Origin: a candidate division WWE3 bacterium RIFCSPHIGHO2_01_FULL_42_13
GTDB lineage: Bacteria; Patescibacteriota; WWE3; UBA101185; UBA10185
Direction of reading: 5' to 3'
NCBI GenBank assembly: GCA_001772625.1
Contig: MEVA01000006.1
Coordinates: 130,144 to 163,725, forward strand
Length of the DNA: 33,582 nucleotides
The notes under the pieces are model-generated. The model saw only the letters and a list, made by a program, of their open reading frames with translations, ran no database searches and was not told the DNA's origin. Below, one piece after another: positions 24,004 to 32,364 of this stretch; position 1 is the first letter of the stretch; each line of letters opens with the position of its first letter. The translations under genes were made by a program, and so were the position numbers.

Positions 24004-25736
24004 CTTCCACCTCCCCCACCGCCACCTCCGCCTCCGGAAAATCCACCTGAAAACCCGCTACTAAATCCTGAAGAACTTCTAGTTGAGCTCATGGCAACCG
24101 CGCTACTAACAGAAGAATTGAAGCTATTCATTAAGTACAAATACGAAAATGTATTAAAGTTATCCGACTCAAGCCATTCGGGTTTAGCAAGTTTTAAGTC
24201 CTTAAATCTATCAAGCCAAATCTTTTCAACGCCTAAAGCAATCGCGTACGGCAGCAGCTTCTCAAAAAACATTTGATTTTGAGCTTGAAACTCAAGCTGT
24301 TTGTCCTGCGAGCGAACAAAGTTTCTCATTGATTCAATAGTTGCCCACGAAAGAGCACCACTTTCTGTTCGCCTGGACGACTTTGAACCTAAATACGCAA
24401 CTAGCGCCAACAATGGGTTAAAAAAGAAAAATGCTAAAACAAACACAATCATCCACTTCTCACGAACTTTATACGGATCTTCCGCAAACTGCTCATCTCC
24501 AACCAGTTGTTTCGCTGCCTCTTTGTAAGTTGTTTCAAGTTTTGTGGCAAAACCAACCCGTTTACCCAAAGATTCAAGCGAAACTACCTCCGCCCCTTTA
24601 AAAATTGAATCAAGTAAATATTTTTCGTACTTTAACAAATCGCTCCCCTCCCATTCACGAACCTTAACCAGTGAAAACTTTGGTTTTTTAATAATCACAC
24701 CACTTTCTTCGGAAGTAATTTTTATAAAACCTTTTTGTGCAATTTGAATTAGGGTTGCTGTAATATCCCGAATGTCGCCTTTTTTATCGTATAAAACACC
24801 AACCTCACCAGCAGTTAAACTTCTACCTGAATCTGTTTTTGGAGGATCAAACCATGCGGCAACAACCTTTTTCTCATTTGGCTGTTTTTTAAGCCTTGGC
24901 CAGATTCTAAAGAAAAGAAAAGCCGGAAGTAGAATATAAAAAATTAACCATCCGATGAAAATCAAAATTCCAATAATTGTCTCCCACAAACTTGAAAAAT
25001 CTCTTACTGGCTCCAACACTTCAACTATACGAGTTGGAAAGCTTTCAACTATTGTTAAACCCTCCCCCGGTTCAAGTTGTCGCGGCGACTTGAATTCGAG
25101 AGCATTTCTTGCCGGTAAGGTAATATCGCAATACCTCTCTGTTGACCCGAGAGTACCTATATAACAAATACCGCTTACAGCAGAATCTAATCTCTCGCTG
25201 TCGGGCAAAATTACAGTTGCGCTACTTTCGTAAATAGGAACTTCCCACCCGTTTCCCGTAACGTTCCAATAAATTTCGTCATGGTCAGTAAAATAAGTTA
25301 AAGCACCGGAAAGTGTGTACTTGATTACATAAACATGAGTTCCCGTTATTGTTGCATTCGGGTCACCTACTTTTAAGTTTATTTCTGCGGAAGTTGAATT
25401 ATCTTGAAACATATACGGTCGGCCAAGTTCGTCTGTAACTGAAATTTCTGAAGCAAGCATTCTAAAATCCTTGCCGTCTTGATTTGTTTTAGTTAAGGGA
25501 ATTTCACGAAAGATTCCGTGTCGGGAAAATGGAAAATAGTAATGGATTATTTCCGTAACATTAACTGTGCCATCACTATTTACAACAATGTCGCTGTGAA
25601 ATGAATCTATGACTTCTACGATGCTTGGGGCTGACTGGGCGTACGCTGGCTTGTTTAACAAAGTTGGAGATAGGGCGAAAGCTAGAGCGAAAGCAAGTAT
25701 TGAGAAAAGTGAAATCTTAAAAAGTTTTCTAGCCAT
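23997..25736 (-). CDS. DUF2207 domain-containing membrane protein
   Basis: Signal peptide, SFHSDIVVNSDGTVNVTEIIHYYF, Gly-rich C-terminus SGGFSGGGGGGGGGGSW; TAATAT 6 nt before ATG. Confidence 0.9.
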   Translation of the reverse strand: MARKLFKISLFSILAFALAFALSPTLLNKPAYAQSAPSIVEVIDSFHSDIVVNSDGTVNVTEIIHYYFPFSRHGIFREIPLTKTNQDGKDFRMLASEISVTDELGRPYMFQDNSTSAEINLKVGDPNATITGTHVYVIKYTLSGALTYFTDHDEIYWNVTGNGWEVPIYESSATVILPDSERLDSAVSGICYIGTLGSTERYCDITLPARNALEFKSPRQLEPGEGLTIVESFPTRIVEVLEPVRDFSSLWETIIGILIFIGWLIFYILLPAFLFFRIWPRLKKQPNEKKVVAAWFDPPKTDSGRSLTAGEVGVLYDKKGDIRDITATLIQIAQKGFIKITSEESGVIIKKPKFSLVKVREWEGSDLLKYEKYLLDSIFKGAEVVSLESLGKRVGFATKLETTYKEAAKQLVGDEQFAEDPYKVREKWMIVFVLAFFFFNPLLALVAYLGSKSSRRTESGALSWATIESMRNFVRSQDKQLEFQAQNQMFFEKLLPYAIALGVEKIWLDRFKDLKLAKPEWLESDNFNTFSYLYLMNSFNSSVSSAVAMSSTRSSSGFSSGFSGGFSGGGGGGGGGGSW

Positions 25737-25757
25737 GAAGTAATATTACCAGCCTTT

Positions 25758-25843
25758 TGGTGGGCGAGACAGGACTTGAACCTGCACGGGTTTTACCCCA
25801 CAACGACCTCAACGTTGCGCGTATACCATTCCGCCACTCGCCC
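25758..25843 (-). tRNA. tRNA-Leu (GAG)
   Basis: GGGCGAGTGGCGGAATGGTATACGC...CAACG TTGAGGT CGTTG...CTCGCCC A CCA; long variable arm. Confidence 0.95.
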
Positions 25844-25890
25844 TCGATCTTATGGCCTTCCAGCACGGGAATTTTACCACAGCAAAGACT

Positions 25891-25977
25891 TGGTGCCAGA
25901 GGCGGGACTCGAACCCGCACTCGCTTGCGCGAACTGCCTTCTGAAGACAGCGAGTCTGCCAATTCCTCCACTCTGGC
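25891..25977 (-). tRNA. tRNA-Leu (CAG)
   Basis: GCCAGAGTGGAGGAATTGGCAGAC...CTGTC TTCAGAA GGCAG...CTCTGGC A CCA; long variable arm. Confidence 0.95.
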
Positions 25978-26018
25978 TGATGTCGTTGCTATTATAGCGT
26001 AAAACCAAACACTTGCTT

Positions 26019-26048
26019 AAAAAAAGACTCCCACAAGGTGTGAGAGTC
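26019..26048 (-). terminator. intrinsic terminator of the 47-aa ORF
   Basis: GACTCTCACA-cct-TGTGGGAGTC followed by TTTTTTT (minus strand). Confidence 0.85.
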
Positions 26049-26072
26049 TAATGAAACCAACTCATTTAATTT

Positions 26073-26216
26073 TTAGCAGTCTCTTTTCATTCTTTTCTTT
26101 CTCTCAGGTAGACCGTTGGCGTGATTTATGCCGTTAATCTGAGCTTGCCCGCGTCGAATTTCCTTTCCGTTGAATTTGGGTGGTTTGCCGCTCTTCTTTT
26201 TTGCAGTTTTTGCCAC
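26073..26216 (-). CDS. 47-aa very basic small protein (not in ORF track)
   Basis: SD aaaggaggcatt-GTG; MAKTAKKKSGKPPKFNGKEIRRGQAQINGINHANGLPERKKRMKRDC*; strong terminator downstream. Confidence 0.7.
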   Translation of the reverse strand: MAKTAKKKSGKPPKFNGKEIRRGQAQINGINHANGLPERKKRMKRDC

Positions 26217-26285
26217 AATGCCTCCTTTGATGTAGTCTCAGCAGCAATAGTAACAAACCTTTATCCAATTTAGTACAATTAAATG

Positions 26286-27149
26286 ATGGCTTTAGTGTTT
26301 GTAGTTTTGTCTGCAGTTTTTGCAGGGCTTAATCTTCCTGCCCTTAAATACGGCCTAACTGAGCTTTCGCCAGTATTGCTCATGTTAATAAGGTTTGCCG
26401 CCGCAACCCTTGTTATCTGGCTTATTTATCGCCCAAAAATTCAAAAAACTGCACTAAAAGCCTCCTTTTTATCAGCAGGAGCGCTCTTGTTAATTATTTT
26501 AGGACTTAGTCTTTCGACAATTTCGTATGTTCAGGCAATCCTTGCTTTTATTCCTGTTGCGGTGGGACTGGGCGCTCACCACCTACTTGGCGAAAAGCAA
26601 ACTTTAAAAAGCATTGCTGGCATTCTTTTGGGATTGGGCGGCACGCTTTTTATAATTTTCGAAGTGAAAATTAGCGGAACAAATGGGCATCAGTTAGTTA
26701 TTGGCAACCTTCTTGTTTTCTTTTCGGCAATTCTTTCGGCGCTTTATATTGTTGAGTGTAGGAAATTAAGTAAAACTATTTCTTCAATCGATTTAACATT
26801 TAACCAGTTTGTAGCAACAACTTTTGTTTTTATATTGGGCATGTTTGCGATGGCTATTTTAGGGAAGCCACTTGTTGTATCCGAAACTACTAATGTAAGT
26901 TTATATTCGTTGATTTATCTAATTATTTTTGGAACAGTTTTGATGTTTTTCTTTTACCAAAAGGGGATTAAACAAACAAACGCGTATGTGGTGGGTTTGA
27001 GCCAGTATTTGCAACTTCCGGTTGGGGTTCTGTCCGGAGTCATTCTTTTTAGCGATAAGATCTCGCCGGTTTTTATTTTGGGAACAGGGCTAATTTTGGC
27101 CGGTTCATTAATTGGAACTTTTAATCATTTATCCAACGAGAAATCTTAA
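26286..27149 (+). CDS. DMT/EamA-family transporter
   Basis: About 10 hydrophobic segments; TACAAT 6 nt upstream of second ATG. Confidence 0.9.
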   Translation: MALVFVVLSAVFAGLNLPALKYGLTELSPVLLMLIRFAAATLVIWLIYRPKIQKTALKASFLSAGALLLIILGLSLSTISYVQAILAFIPVAVGLGAHHLLGEKQTLKSIAGILLGLGGTLFIIFEVKISGTNGHQLVIGNLLVFFSAILSALYIVECRKLSKTISSIDLTFNQFVATTFVFILGMFAMAILGKPLVVSETTNVSLYSLIYLIIFGTVLMFFFYQKGIKQTNAYVVGLSQYLQLPVGVLSGVILFSDKISPVFILGTGLILAGSLIGTFNHLSNEKS

Positions 27150-27196
27150 AAATAAAACGTGCCCAGCGGAGTTTTGGATTTCTCTCTGCCGGGCAC
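27149..27196 (-). terminator. intrinsic terminator
   Basis: GTGCCCGGCAGAG/CTCCGCTGGGCAC then TTTTATTTTT on minus strand. Confidence 0.8.
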
Positions 27197-27217
27197 TATT
27201 AAAATTACTACCGTTCC

Positions 27218-27754
27218 CTAGCCATTTAAATCATCTTGGCTGAGGTTGATCCATTTCATTTCGATGACAACTACATCCCCAAATTCGCAACGCGCTTGAA
27301 AAACTCCGTGAGGCGACACCAAATCTATGGTGCCCTCTTTCCCGTCCATGGGGTTGAGGGGGGTTAGAGAGTCGCATTGGGGCTCCACCGGAATAGCAGC
27401 ACTGCCCTCGTGGTACTCACCACTTACTGCGTAGTGAATCCAGTAAGCACCCGTCATCGCGTCCCCTTCAAGAGTGTAGCTCAAGTGAAGGACAAGTTCC
27501 CGCCCCCCATCTTGCAAGAAAATGTTAACTACCGGAGCATTCATGCTGGCTGTTAGATTTTGGTCGCAACTAGCTCCTTTTACCTCGAGTTCAGTATAAG
27601 CTGTGAAAGCACCTCCACCGCAGTTTGTAATGGCAGCCGGCAGTGTGGTGGGTATTGCTGTAGGTTCCAAGACTGCAGCAGGTGTGCTGCAGGCACCCAA
27701 GACGAACCCTATAAGAACTAAAACCGAACTAAGGTGGTTACGATTTGTTTTCAT
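27218..27754 (-). CDS. putative lipoprotein, hypothetical
   Basis: Lipobox-like LGACST after hydrophobic leader; SD aggagaag-ATG. Confidence 0.75.
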   Translation of the reverse strand: MKTNRNHLSSVLVLIGFVLGACSTPAAVLEPTAIPTTLPAAITNCGGGAFTAYTELEVKGASCDQNLTASMNAPVVNIFLQDGGRELVLHLSYTLEGDAMTGAYWIHYAVSGEYHEGSAAIPVEPQCDSLTPLNPMDGKEGTIDLVSPHGVFQARCEFGDVVVIEMKWINLSQDDLNG

Positions 27755-27862
27755 CTCTTCTCCTAGATTAGTTGTTGCTAAGGTCTTGAAAGACCGATTT
27801 GTAGATTTAACTGTGGTTAGGTTAACATGTTATAGGGTATAATACAAACTTGTTTGTATGGT

Positions 27863-27937
27863 TGGTGAGGGCGGTGAGAATCGGACTCACGACAAGCTGG
27901 TTAAGAGCCAGCTGCTCTACCACTGAGCTACGCCCCC
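27863..27937 (-). tRNA. tRNA-Lys (CUU)
   Basis: GGGGGCGTAGCTCAGTGGTAGAGC...GCTGG CTCTTAA CCAGC...GTGAG TCCGATT CTCAC CGCCCTC A CCA. Confidence 0.93.
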
Positions 27938-27972
27938 TCAAAGCAAGGGAATGATATCAAACTTGTCTTGTA

Positions 27973-28839
27973 TTAGAAACCTAAAAGCGGAGAAAGGGCT
28001 TTTTGGAAGTTTCTTATATCGGCTGCTGTAAAGACTGAATTCTGTAGAGTGCACTGTTCAGGTATGATTCCATCAACCAGTTCGTAATATAAACTCATGG
28101 AATCGTTTATTTTAAAATCATGTTCATTAACAAGTGACCTGGGGTTCGCAATATCCCTTTCTGCGGGCAAAACAAAGACAGTATGAAGTTCTGCAGCAAT
28201 TTCAAGTTTGTCCGAATTTTCGAGAAGTTCCTCAAAACCTTCCAAATCTAGGTTTACTTTAGCCATTTCTTTAACAGTTTCTATAACATTTTCCAAACTC
28301 TCTCTAAAATCTACCTGCTGCTCGTAAGTTCGAACATCTAAGGTTGCCATTTTTACTTCCGCAAGTCCCGTTATTACCATTTTGTGTGTGGAAGTATCCT
28401 CCCGGATGTCAATTAAATCTGGGTTTCTTAAATGTCCAACGGCTTGTGTGAGAGCCTCCGGAGGATTTTTATAAATTTTGAGAATCTGAAGCGATAATTC
28501 GGACGGTTCTCTCTGTTCTCTGAGTTTGTACTCCGTGCTTGCCAGTGATTCAAAGATTTCTCCTGTTGCAATGTGCTTTTTATCCTCAAGAGTGGGTTTC
28601 GGTTCCTTCCTTCTTGCTTTAAACTCGCCGTCAATTCTTATATCCTCCTCGATTCTTTCAATAAGGTCGCCGGGCATAACGTCAATAATTTCTCGCTGCT
28701 TTTCTTTTCTTTGTTCAAAAGCTTCATGAGATTCGTTTTCCATCGGAGAGGATTTTTCAACAGTTTCTTTTAAAATTTCTTGAACGGAGCCCGTTGAGGC
28801 TTCCGTTGGTAACGTTTCAGCTGAAGATAAAGTTGTCAT
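27973..28839 (-). CDS. 288-aa acidic hypothetical protein
   Basis: Intact ORF; start overlaps the stop of the upstream 132-aa gene. Confidence 0.75.
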   Translation of the reverse strand: MTTLSSAETLPTEASTGSVQEILKETVEKSSPMENESHEAFEQRKEKQREIIDVMPGDLIERIEEDIRIDGEFKARRKEPKPTLEDKKHIATGEIFESLASTEYKLREQREPSELSLQILKIYKNPPEALTQAVGHLRNPDLIDIREDTSTHKMVITGLAEVKMATLDVRTYEQQVDFRESLENVIETVKEMAKVNLDLEGFEELLENSDKLEIAAELHTVFVLPAERDIANPRSLVNEHDFKINDSMSLYYELVDGIIPEQCTLQNSVFTAADIRNFQKALSPLLGF

Positions 28840-29234
28840 TTCAATCCTGCTTTTAATTCAGCAAAATTCTTAAACACAATTGCTTTTTCGCTGGCGAGTT
28901 TGTGTAAGTAAGAGGACCTAACTCCCTCTTTGATCGCGAGAATTATTTTTTTGCCAAAAAGTTTTGCCCAGTGAATTTCAAAAAGAAGGCCGGGACTTAA
29001 AACGCTGCTGTTCAAATACACAAATATGCCGTCTGCTTTTCTTATTTCCCTGGCCGGTATGGAAAATCTTGAGTGCAGAGAGTGGCCTTTGTTGTTCCAG
29101 TTTTGGACGTCGCGGGCAAGAAGAAAGGTTTCATGGCCAAAAGACTCTAAAATATCCGAAACTTCGAGAAGTTCGTCTTTTAGCTGAGCCTTATCTTTAA
29201 TGTTGGAATACTTATAGGATATAAATATGCGCAT
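28836..29234 (-). CDS. nucleoside 2-deoxyribosyltransferase-like / TIR-like fold protein
   Basis: MRIFISYKYSNI...EIRKADGIFVYLNSSVLSPGLLFEIHWAKLFGKKIILAI. Confidence 0.6.
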   Translation of the reverse strand: MRIFISYKYSNIKDKAQLKDELLEVSDILESFGHETFLLARDVQNWNNKGHSLHSRFSIPAREIRKADGIFVYLNSSVLSPGLLFEIHWAKLFGKKIILAIKEGVRSSYLHKLASEKAIVFKNFAELKAGLK

Positions 29235-29280
29235 TTCACTGGTAAGGATAGCAGAAATGTGGTTGGAAATAAAACTGTGC

Positions 29281-29775
29281 CTATGCCGCTCGTATTTTGT
29301 CTATAATCCTTGTTGTTGATTGTAGTGTATCGTAAATATGGGTAATTTTCTTTGATTTTATGCCCAGAATCTGTAGCTTTTCATCCTTTAGTTGATTTTG
29401 GTAGGCAAACCCCCTGCCAAAGGTTACCAATACTGGGTTTAATAACTCATACATATGTTTATAAAAGGCGTCAACCACAGGAGACGGATTCGATATTGGA
29501 TAAACAAAATCTACATAATCACAGGCGGCAATTATTTCCATCCTCTGCGCTAAAGGTATAACTGGCCTTTCAATACCCTTGTATGCCGAAACTCTTTCGT
29601 CCGATTCTATCCCTACAATTAGGTAATCGCCCTGCTTCTTTGATTTTTTAAGAAACTCAGCTTGCCCGATATGGAATAGGTCAAAAACTCCATGGGTTAA
29701 AACAACATCTTTTCTATTTTCTTTTAGCTGATTTGAAATTTGTGTGATTATGTCTTGGGTGAGTATACAGCCCAT
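29281..29775 (-). CDS. cytidylyltransferase-like nucleotidyltransferase
   Basis: LTHGVFDLFHIGQAEFLKKSKKQGDYLIVGIESDERV (HxGH-like HIGQ). Confidence 0.9.
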   Translation of the reverse strand: MGCILTQDIITQISNQLKENRKDVVLTHGVFDLFHIGQAEFLKKSKKQGDYLIVGIESDERVSAYKGIERPVIPLAQRMEIIAACDYVDFVYPISNPSPVVDAFYKHMYELLNPVLVTFGRGFAYQNQLKDEKLQILGIKSKKITHIYDTLQSTTRIIDKIRAA

Positions 29776-29789
29776 AGATAGAGTATATA

Positions 29790-30263
29790 TTATTTCTCTA
29801 AGTTTTCTAGTAATTCTTCTGGCTTTGTGTAAAGGAGGACCCAGCTTGTCTCTTTAAATCCGAGCCTTTTGTAAAAGGAGATTGGAAATTCGTTGGTGCT
29901 GCTTGCCAAAATCTGCACTCCTGTAACCTTGTATTTTTTCATTGCTTCCTTTAGTCTTGCGGTTGAAAGTTTTCTATAAAGCCCCTTGCCTTGGTATTTC
30001 GGAAGTATAAACACGGCGCCGTCCACCATATGATTACCGTCAAAATGCGGTTTAATCGCACCCCATGTAGCACCAACCATCTCCCCATCAACTTCAGCCA
30101 AGAGAAATAAATCGGGTTGTTTTTCATACATGTAACTAACTATTTTGACTCCGTTTTCGTCGGACCAGTGCTCCCATTTATATGCATCATTAAAAGCTGA
30201 GGCCCAGACTTTTCCTACTGCGGAAAGTTCTTCTTTTGTAACTTTACGGATTTTTACTTGCAT
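29790..30263 (-). CDS. GNAT-family N-acetyltransferase
   Basis: VDGAVFILPKYQGKGLYRKL; SFYKRLGF. Confidence 0.88.
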   Translation of the reverse strand: MQVKIRKVTKEELSAVGKVWASAFNDAYKWEHWSDENGVKIVSYMYEKQPDLFLLAEVDGEMVGATWGAIKPHFDGNHMVDGAVFILPKYQGKGLYRKLSTARLKEAMKKYKVTGVQILASSTNEFPISFYKRLGFKETSWVLLYTKPEELLENLEK

Positions 30264-30269
30264 TTTGGT

Positions 30270-30346
30270 TGGCGCCCCCTGAGGGATTCGAACCCCCGAC
30301 CCCTTGTTCCGAAGACAAGTGCTCTAGTCCGCTGAGCTAAGGAGGC
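30270..30346 (-). tRNA. tRNA-Arg (UCG)
   Basis: GCCTCCTTAGCTCAGCGGACTAGAGC...CTTGT CTTCGGA ACAAG...AGGGGGC G CCA. Confidence 0.95.
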
Positions 30347-30422
30347 ACGGCGTCGGTATTATATAGTTAAACTCAAATAAACTACAATTGACGCTTGGCC
30401 AGATTAAATATACCATCAAAAA

Positions 30423-30866
30423 GTGAAAAAACTCTTACCCGTACTAATAGTTTTGGGCATTTATCTAGTTTTAGGCCTTTTTATATACTTTTCTGTTTTT
30501 GCGAACAGGCTTGTTGAGGTTAAAGATCGTGAAAAGGAAGTTACTACAGAAGAAATGGAAATTCACCCGGCAAGTGTTGATCTTATTGTTGAAAATGGCC
30601 CTGCAACTTCAATCTACCACGCGCAACTAACTAACAAAGACACGGTTATGGAACTCCTTGAGTATCATCTGAAGAACAGCGGCTTTACATTCACAAAAAC
30701 TGATTATACCTACGGAACTGTCCTTGATACGGTAAATGGGTACAGCGCGCCGGACGGCTATATGTGGCAAGTTTTTGATGATGATTCGGAAATTACCTAT
30801 GGTTTAAATGATGTGCTGATAATAGATGGCCACACTTACACTATTCGTGCTGGGGAACTTCAATAG
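30423..30866 (+). CDS. DUF4430-like membrane-anchored protein
   Basis: GTG start; N-terminal TM; VLDTVNGYSAPDGYMWQVFDDD... Confidence 0.7.
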   Translation: MKKLLPVLIVLGIYLVLGLFIYFSVFANRLVEVKDREKEVTTEEMEIHPASVDLIVENGPATSIYHAQLTNKDTVMELLEYHLKNSGFTFTKTDYTYGTVLDTVNGYSAPDGYMWQVFDDDSEITYGLNDVLIIDGHTYTIRAGELQ

Positions 30867-30870
30867 GGTT

Positions 30871-32364
30871 TTAGTACCCGAGGCTTCTTATATCTTTCAA
30901 CCCACCTGTTGGCATAAGATAAATTCTCACTAGCACTTTTTCGCCCCTCCTAATTTCCATTACCGGATCGTGGTTCTCGCCCCAATACACTGATTTTTCC
31001 TGCAGGAAAGGCGGCGAAAAACTTTGCGGGGAGTTTACAGATACGTAATAGCCGGCGTTATTCGTATCTTTTGGTTTCGTGACATAAAATCTTGAAATTG
31101 AGTCGCGCTCATTTGTCGAATAATACTCAACATCGCTTGCGTTTATTACAGACCCTATTGTTTCCCATTGCCTATTATATGGAAATCCAAAAAGACTTAA
31201 GTGGAAAATTGGAGTTGGCTTGTTTAATGTCCAAATTAAAAATTTTTCATCTTCCCATGGATATTCGGTTGTATTATTTACAAAAACTGTATGCGAAAGG
31301 AAGAATGTAAATACAAACAAGATCATAAGACCCAAAACATTTAAGATTTTCCCAAATTTTGGCTTAAGCACTTTTATTACCTGCTCCTCAATTACTGTAA
31401 TTCCAAGGGCCACCAAAATTGTTATTGGCAAAACGTAATTATAAATGTGGGTCCCGGGAACTGAAGTAATAACTTCCCATACAAACAAAGGAAACGCTGC
31501 CCACATAACTATTGGCCAGATTTTCTTAAATTTAATTAGAGAGGTTGCAGAAAGCCCTGCGTAAATATAAAACATAAGTTTTGGGTTATACACTTTAAAG
31601 GTCACAATTGAACTTGAGATCTTGCCTTCACCTCCGCTAAGTCTATTTAGCCAGTAATCTTTAGTGGCTTCTGAAATGCTAAAAACGTATGGAACAAAAA
31701 ATATCGAAAGCAGCCCAAGAAAAATTAATCCCGAAAGTAAAATATGTTTTATCTTAACCTTCCCTTCCAGTTTTTTACCGTCAGCATCCTCTTTAAACCA
31801 TCTCACTAAAATGTATAAAACAAATGGCGCAATAAACCCTCCGTCATAATGTGCAAGAATTGAAAGCGCCCAGAAAATTGCCCCAATGTACCAACCTTTA
31901 ATTTTCCACCTTGCGTCTTTTATAGTTAATGAAAAAAAGTAAAGTGCCAAAATGCAAAAAAGAAGAGTAAAAGCCTGATATTGAACAAGTCTTGAAAACG
32001 CCACGAAAAATCCGTTCATGGCCATAAAAAGTGAAGCATAAAGCGTGGTTTTCTCATCAAAGTGAAGTTTTACGAACTTATAAAAGAAGTAAACGGCTAA
32101 AATCCCTGCAATCGCAAAAGGCAATCGCATCACAAACTGATTTAAGTAGTCTGAGCTAAAAATTTGCATTGCGTAAGTAACTAAAAACTGAACGGGACCT
32201 TTTCTTTGCTCCATTAGAAATTGCAGACCTGTTTGGCCCACGTCAGGTAAAAATAAAGCCTTTATCTCATCCCCTTGATAATCCGAGTAACCCAAATTTA
32301 CAAGTCTTAACCATAAGGTAACGAATATCAAAAATAGTAATGGCAACGCCTTAATTTTTAGCAT
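30871..32364 (-). CDS. glycosyltransferase family 39-like membrane protein
   Basis: LWLRLVNLGYSDYQGDEIKALFLP (acidic loop after TM1), multi-TM. Confidence 0.8.
   Translation of the reverse strand: MLKIKALPLLFLIFVTLWLRLVNLGYSDYQGDEIKALFLPDVGQTGLQFLMEQRKGPVQFLVTYAMQIFSSDYLNQFVMRLPFAIAGILAVYFFYKFVKLHFDEKTTLYASLFMAMNGFFVAFSRLVQYQAFTLLFCILALYFFSLTIKDARWKIKGWYIGAIFWALSILAHYDGGFIAPFVLYILVRWFKEDADGKKLEGKVKIKHILLSGLIFLGLLSIFFVPYVFSISEATKDYWLNRLSGGEGKISSSIVTFKVYNPKLMFYIYAGLSATSLIKFKKIWPIVMWAAFPLFVWEVITSVPGTHIYNYVLPITILVALGITVIEEQVIKVLKPKFGKILNVLGLMILFVFTFFLSHTVFVNNTTEYPWEDEKFLIWTLNKPTPIFHLSLFGFPYNRQWETIGSVINASDVEYYSTNERDSISRFYVTKPKDTNNAGYYVSVNSPQSFSPPFLQEKSVYWGENHDPVMEIRRGEKVLVRIYLMPTGGLKDIRSLGY

Noticed and set aside
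24001-24060. Low-complexity GC-rich tract as a regulatory repeat
   Set aside because: Explained by the Gly-rich C-terminus of the DUF2207 protein, common in this family.
25757-26002. ORFs of 81 and 73 aa on + strand (GLEPARVLPHNDLN..., GARGGTRTRTRLRELP)
   Set aside because: Antisense to two tRNA-Leu genes; typical spurious translations of tRNA complements.
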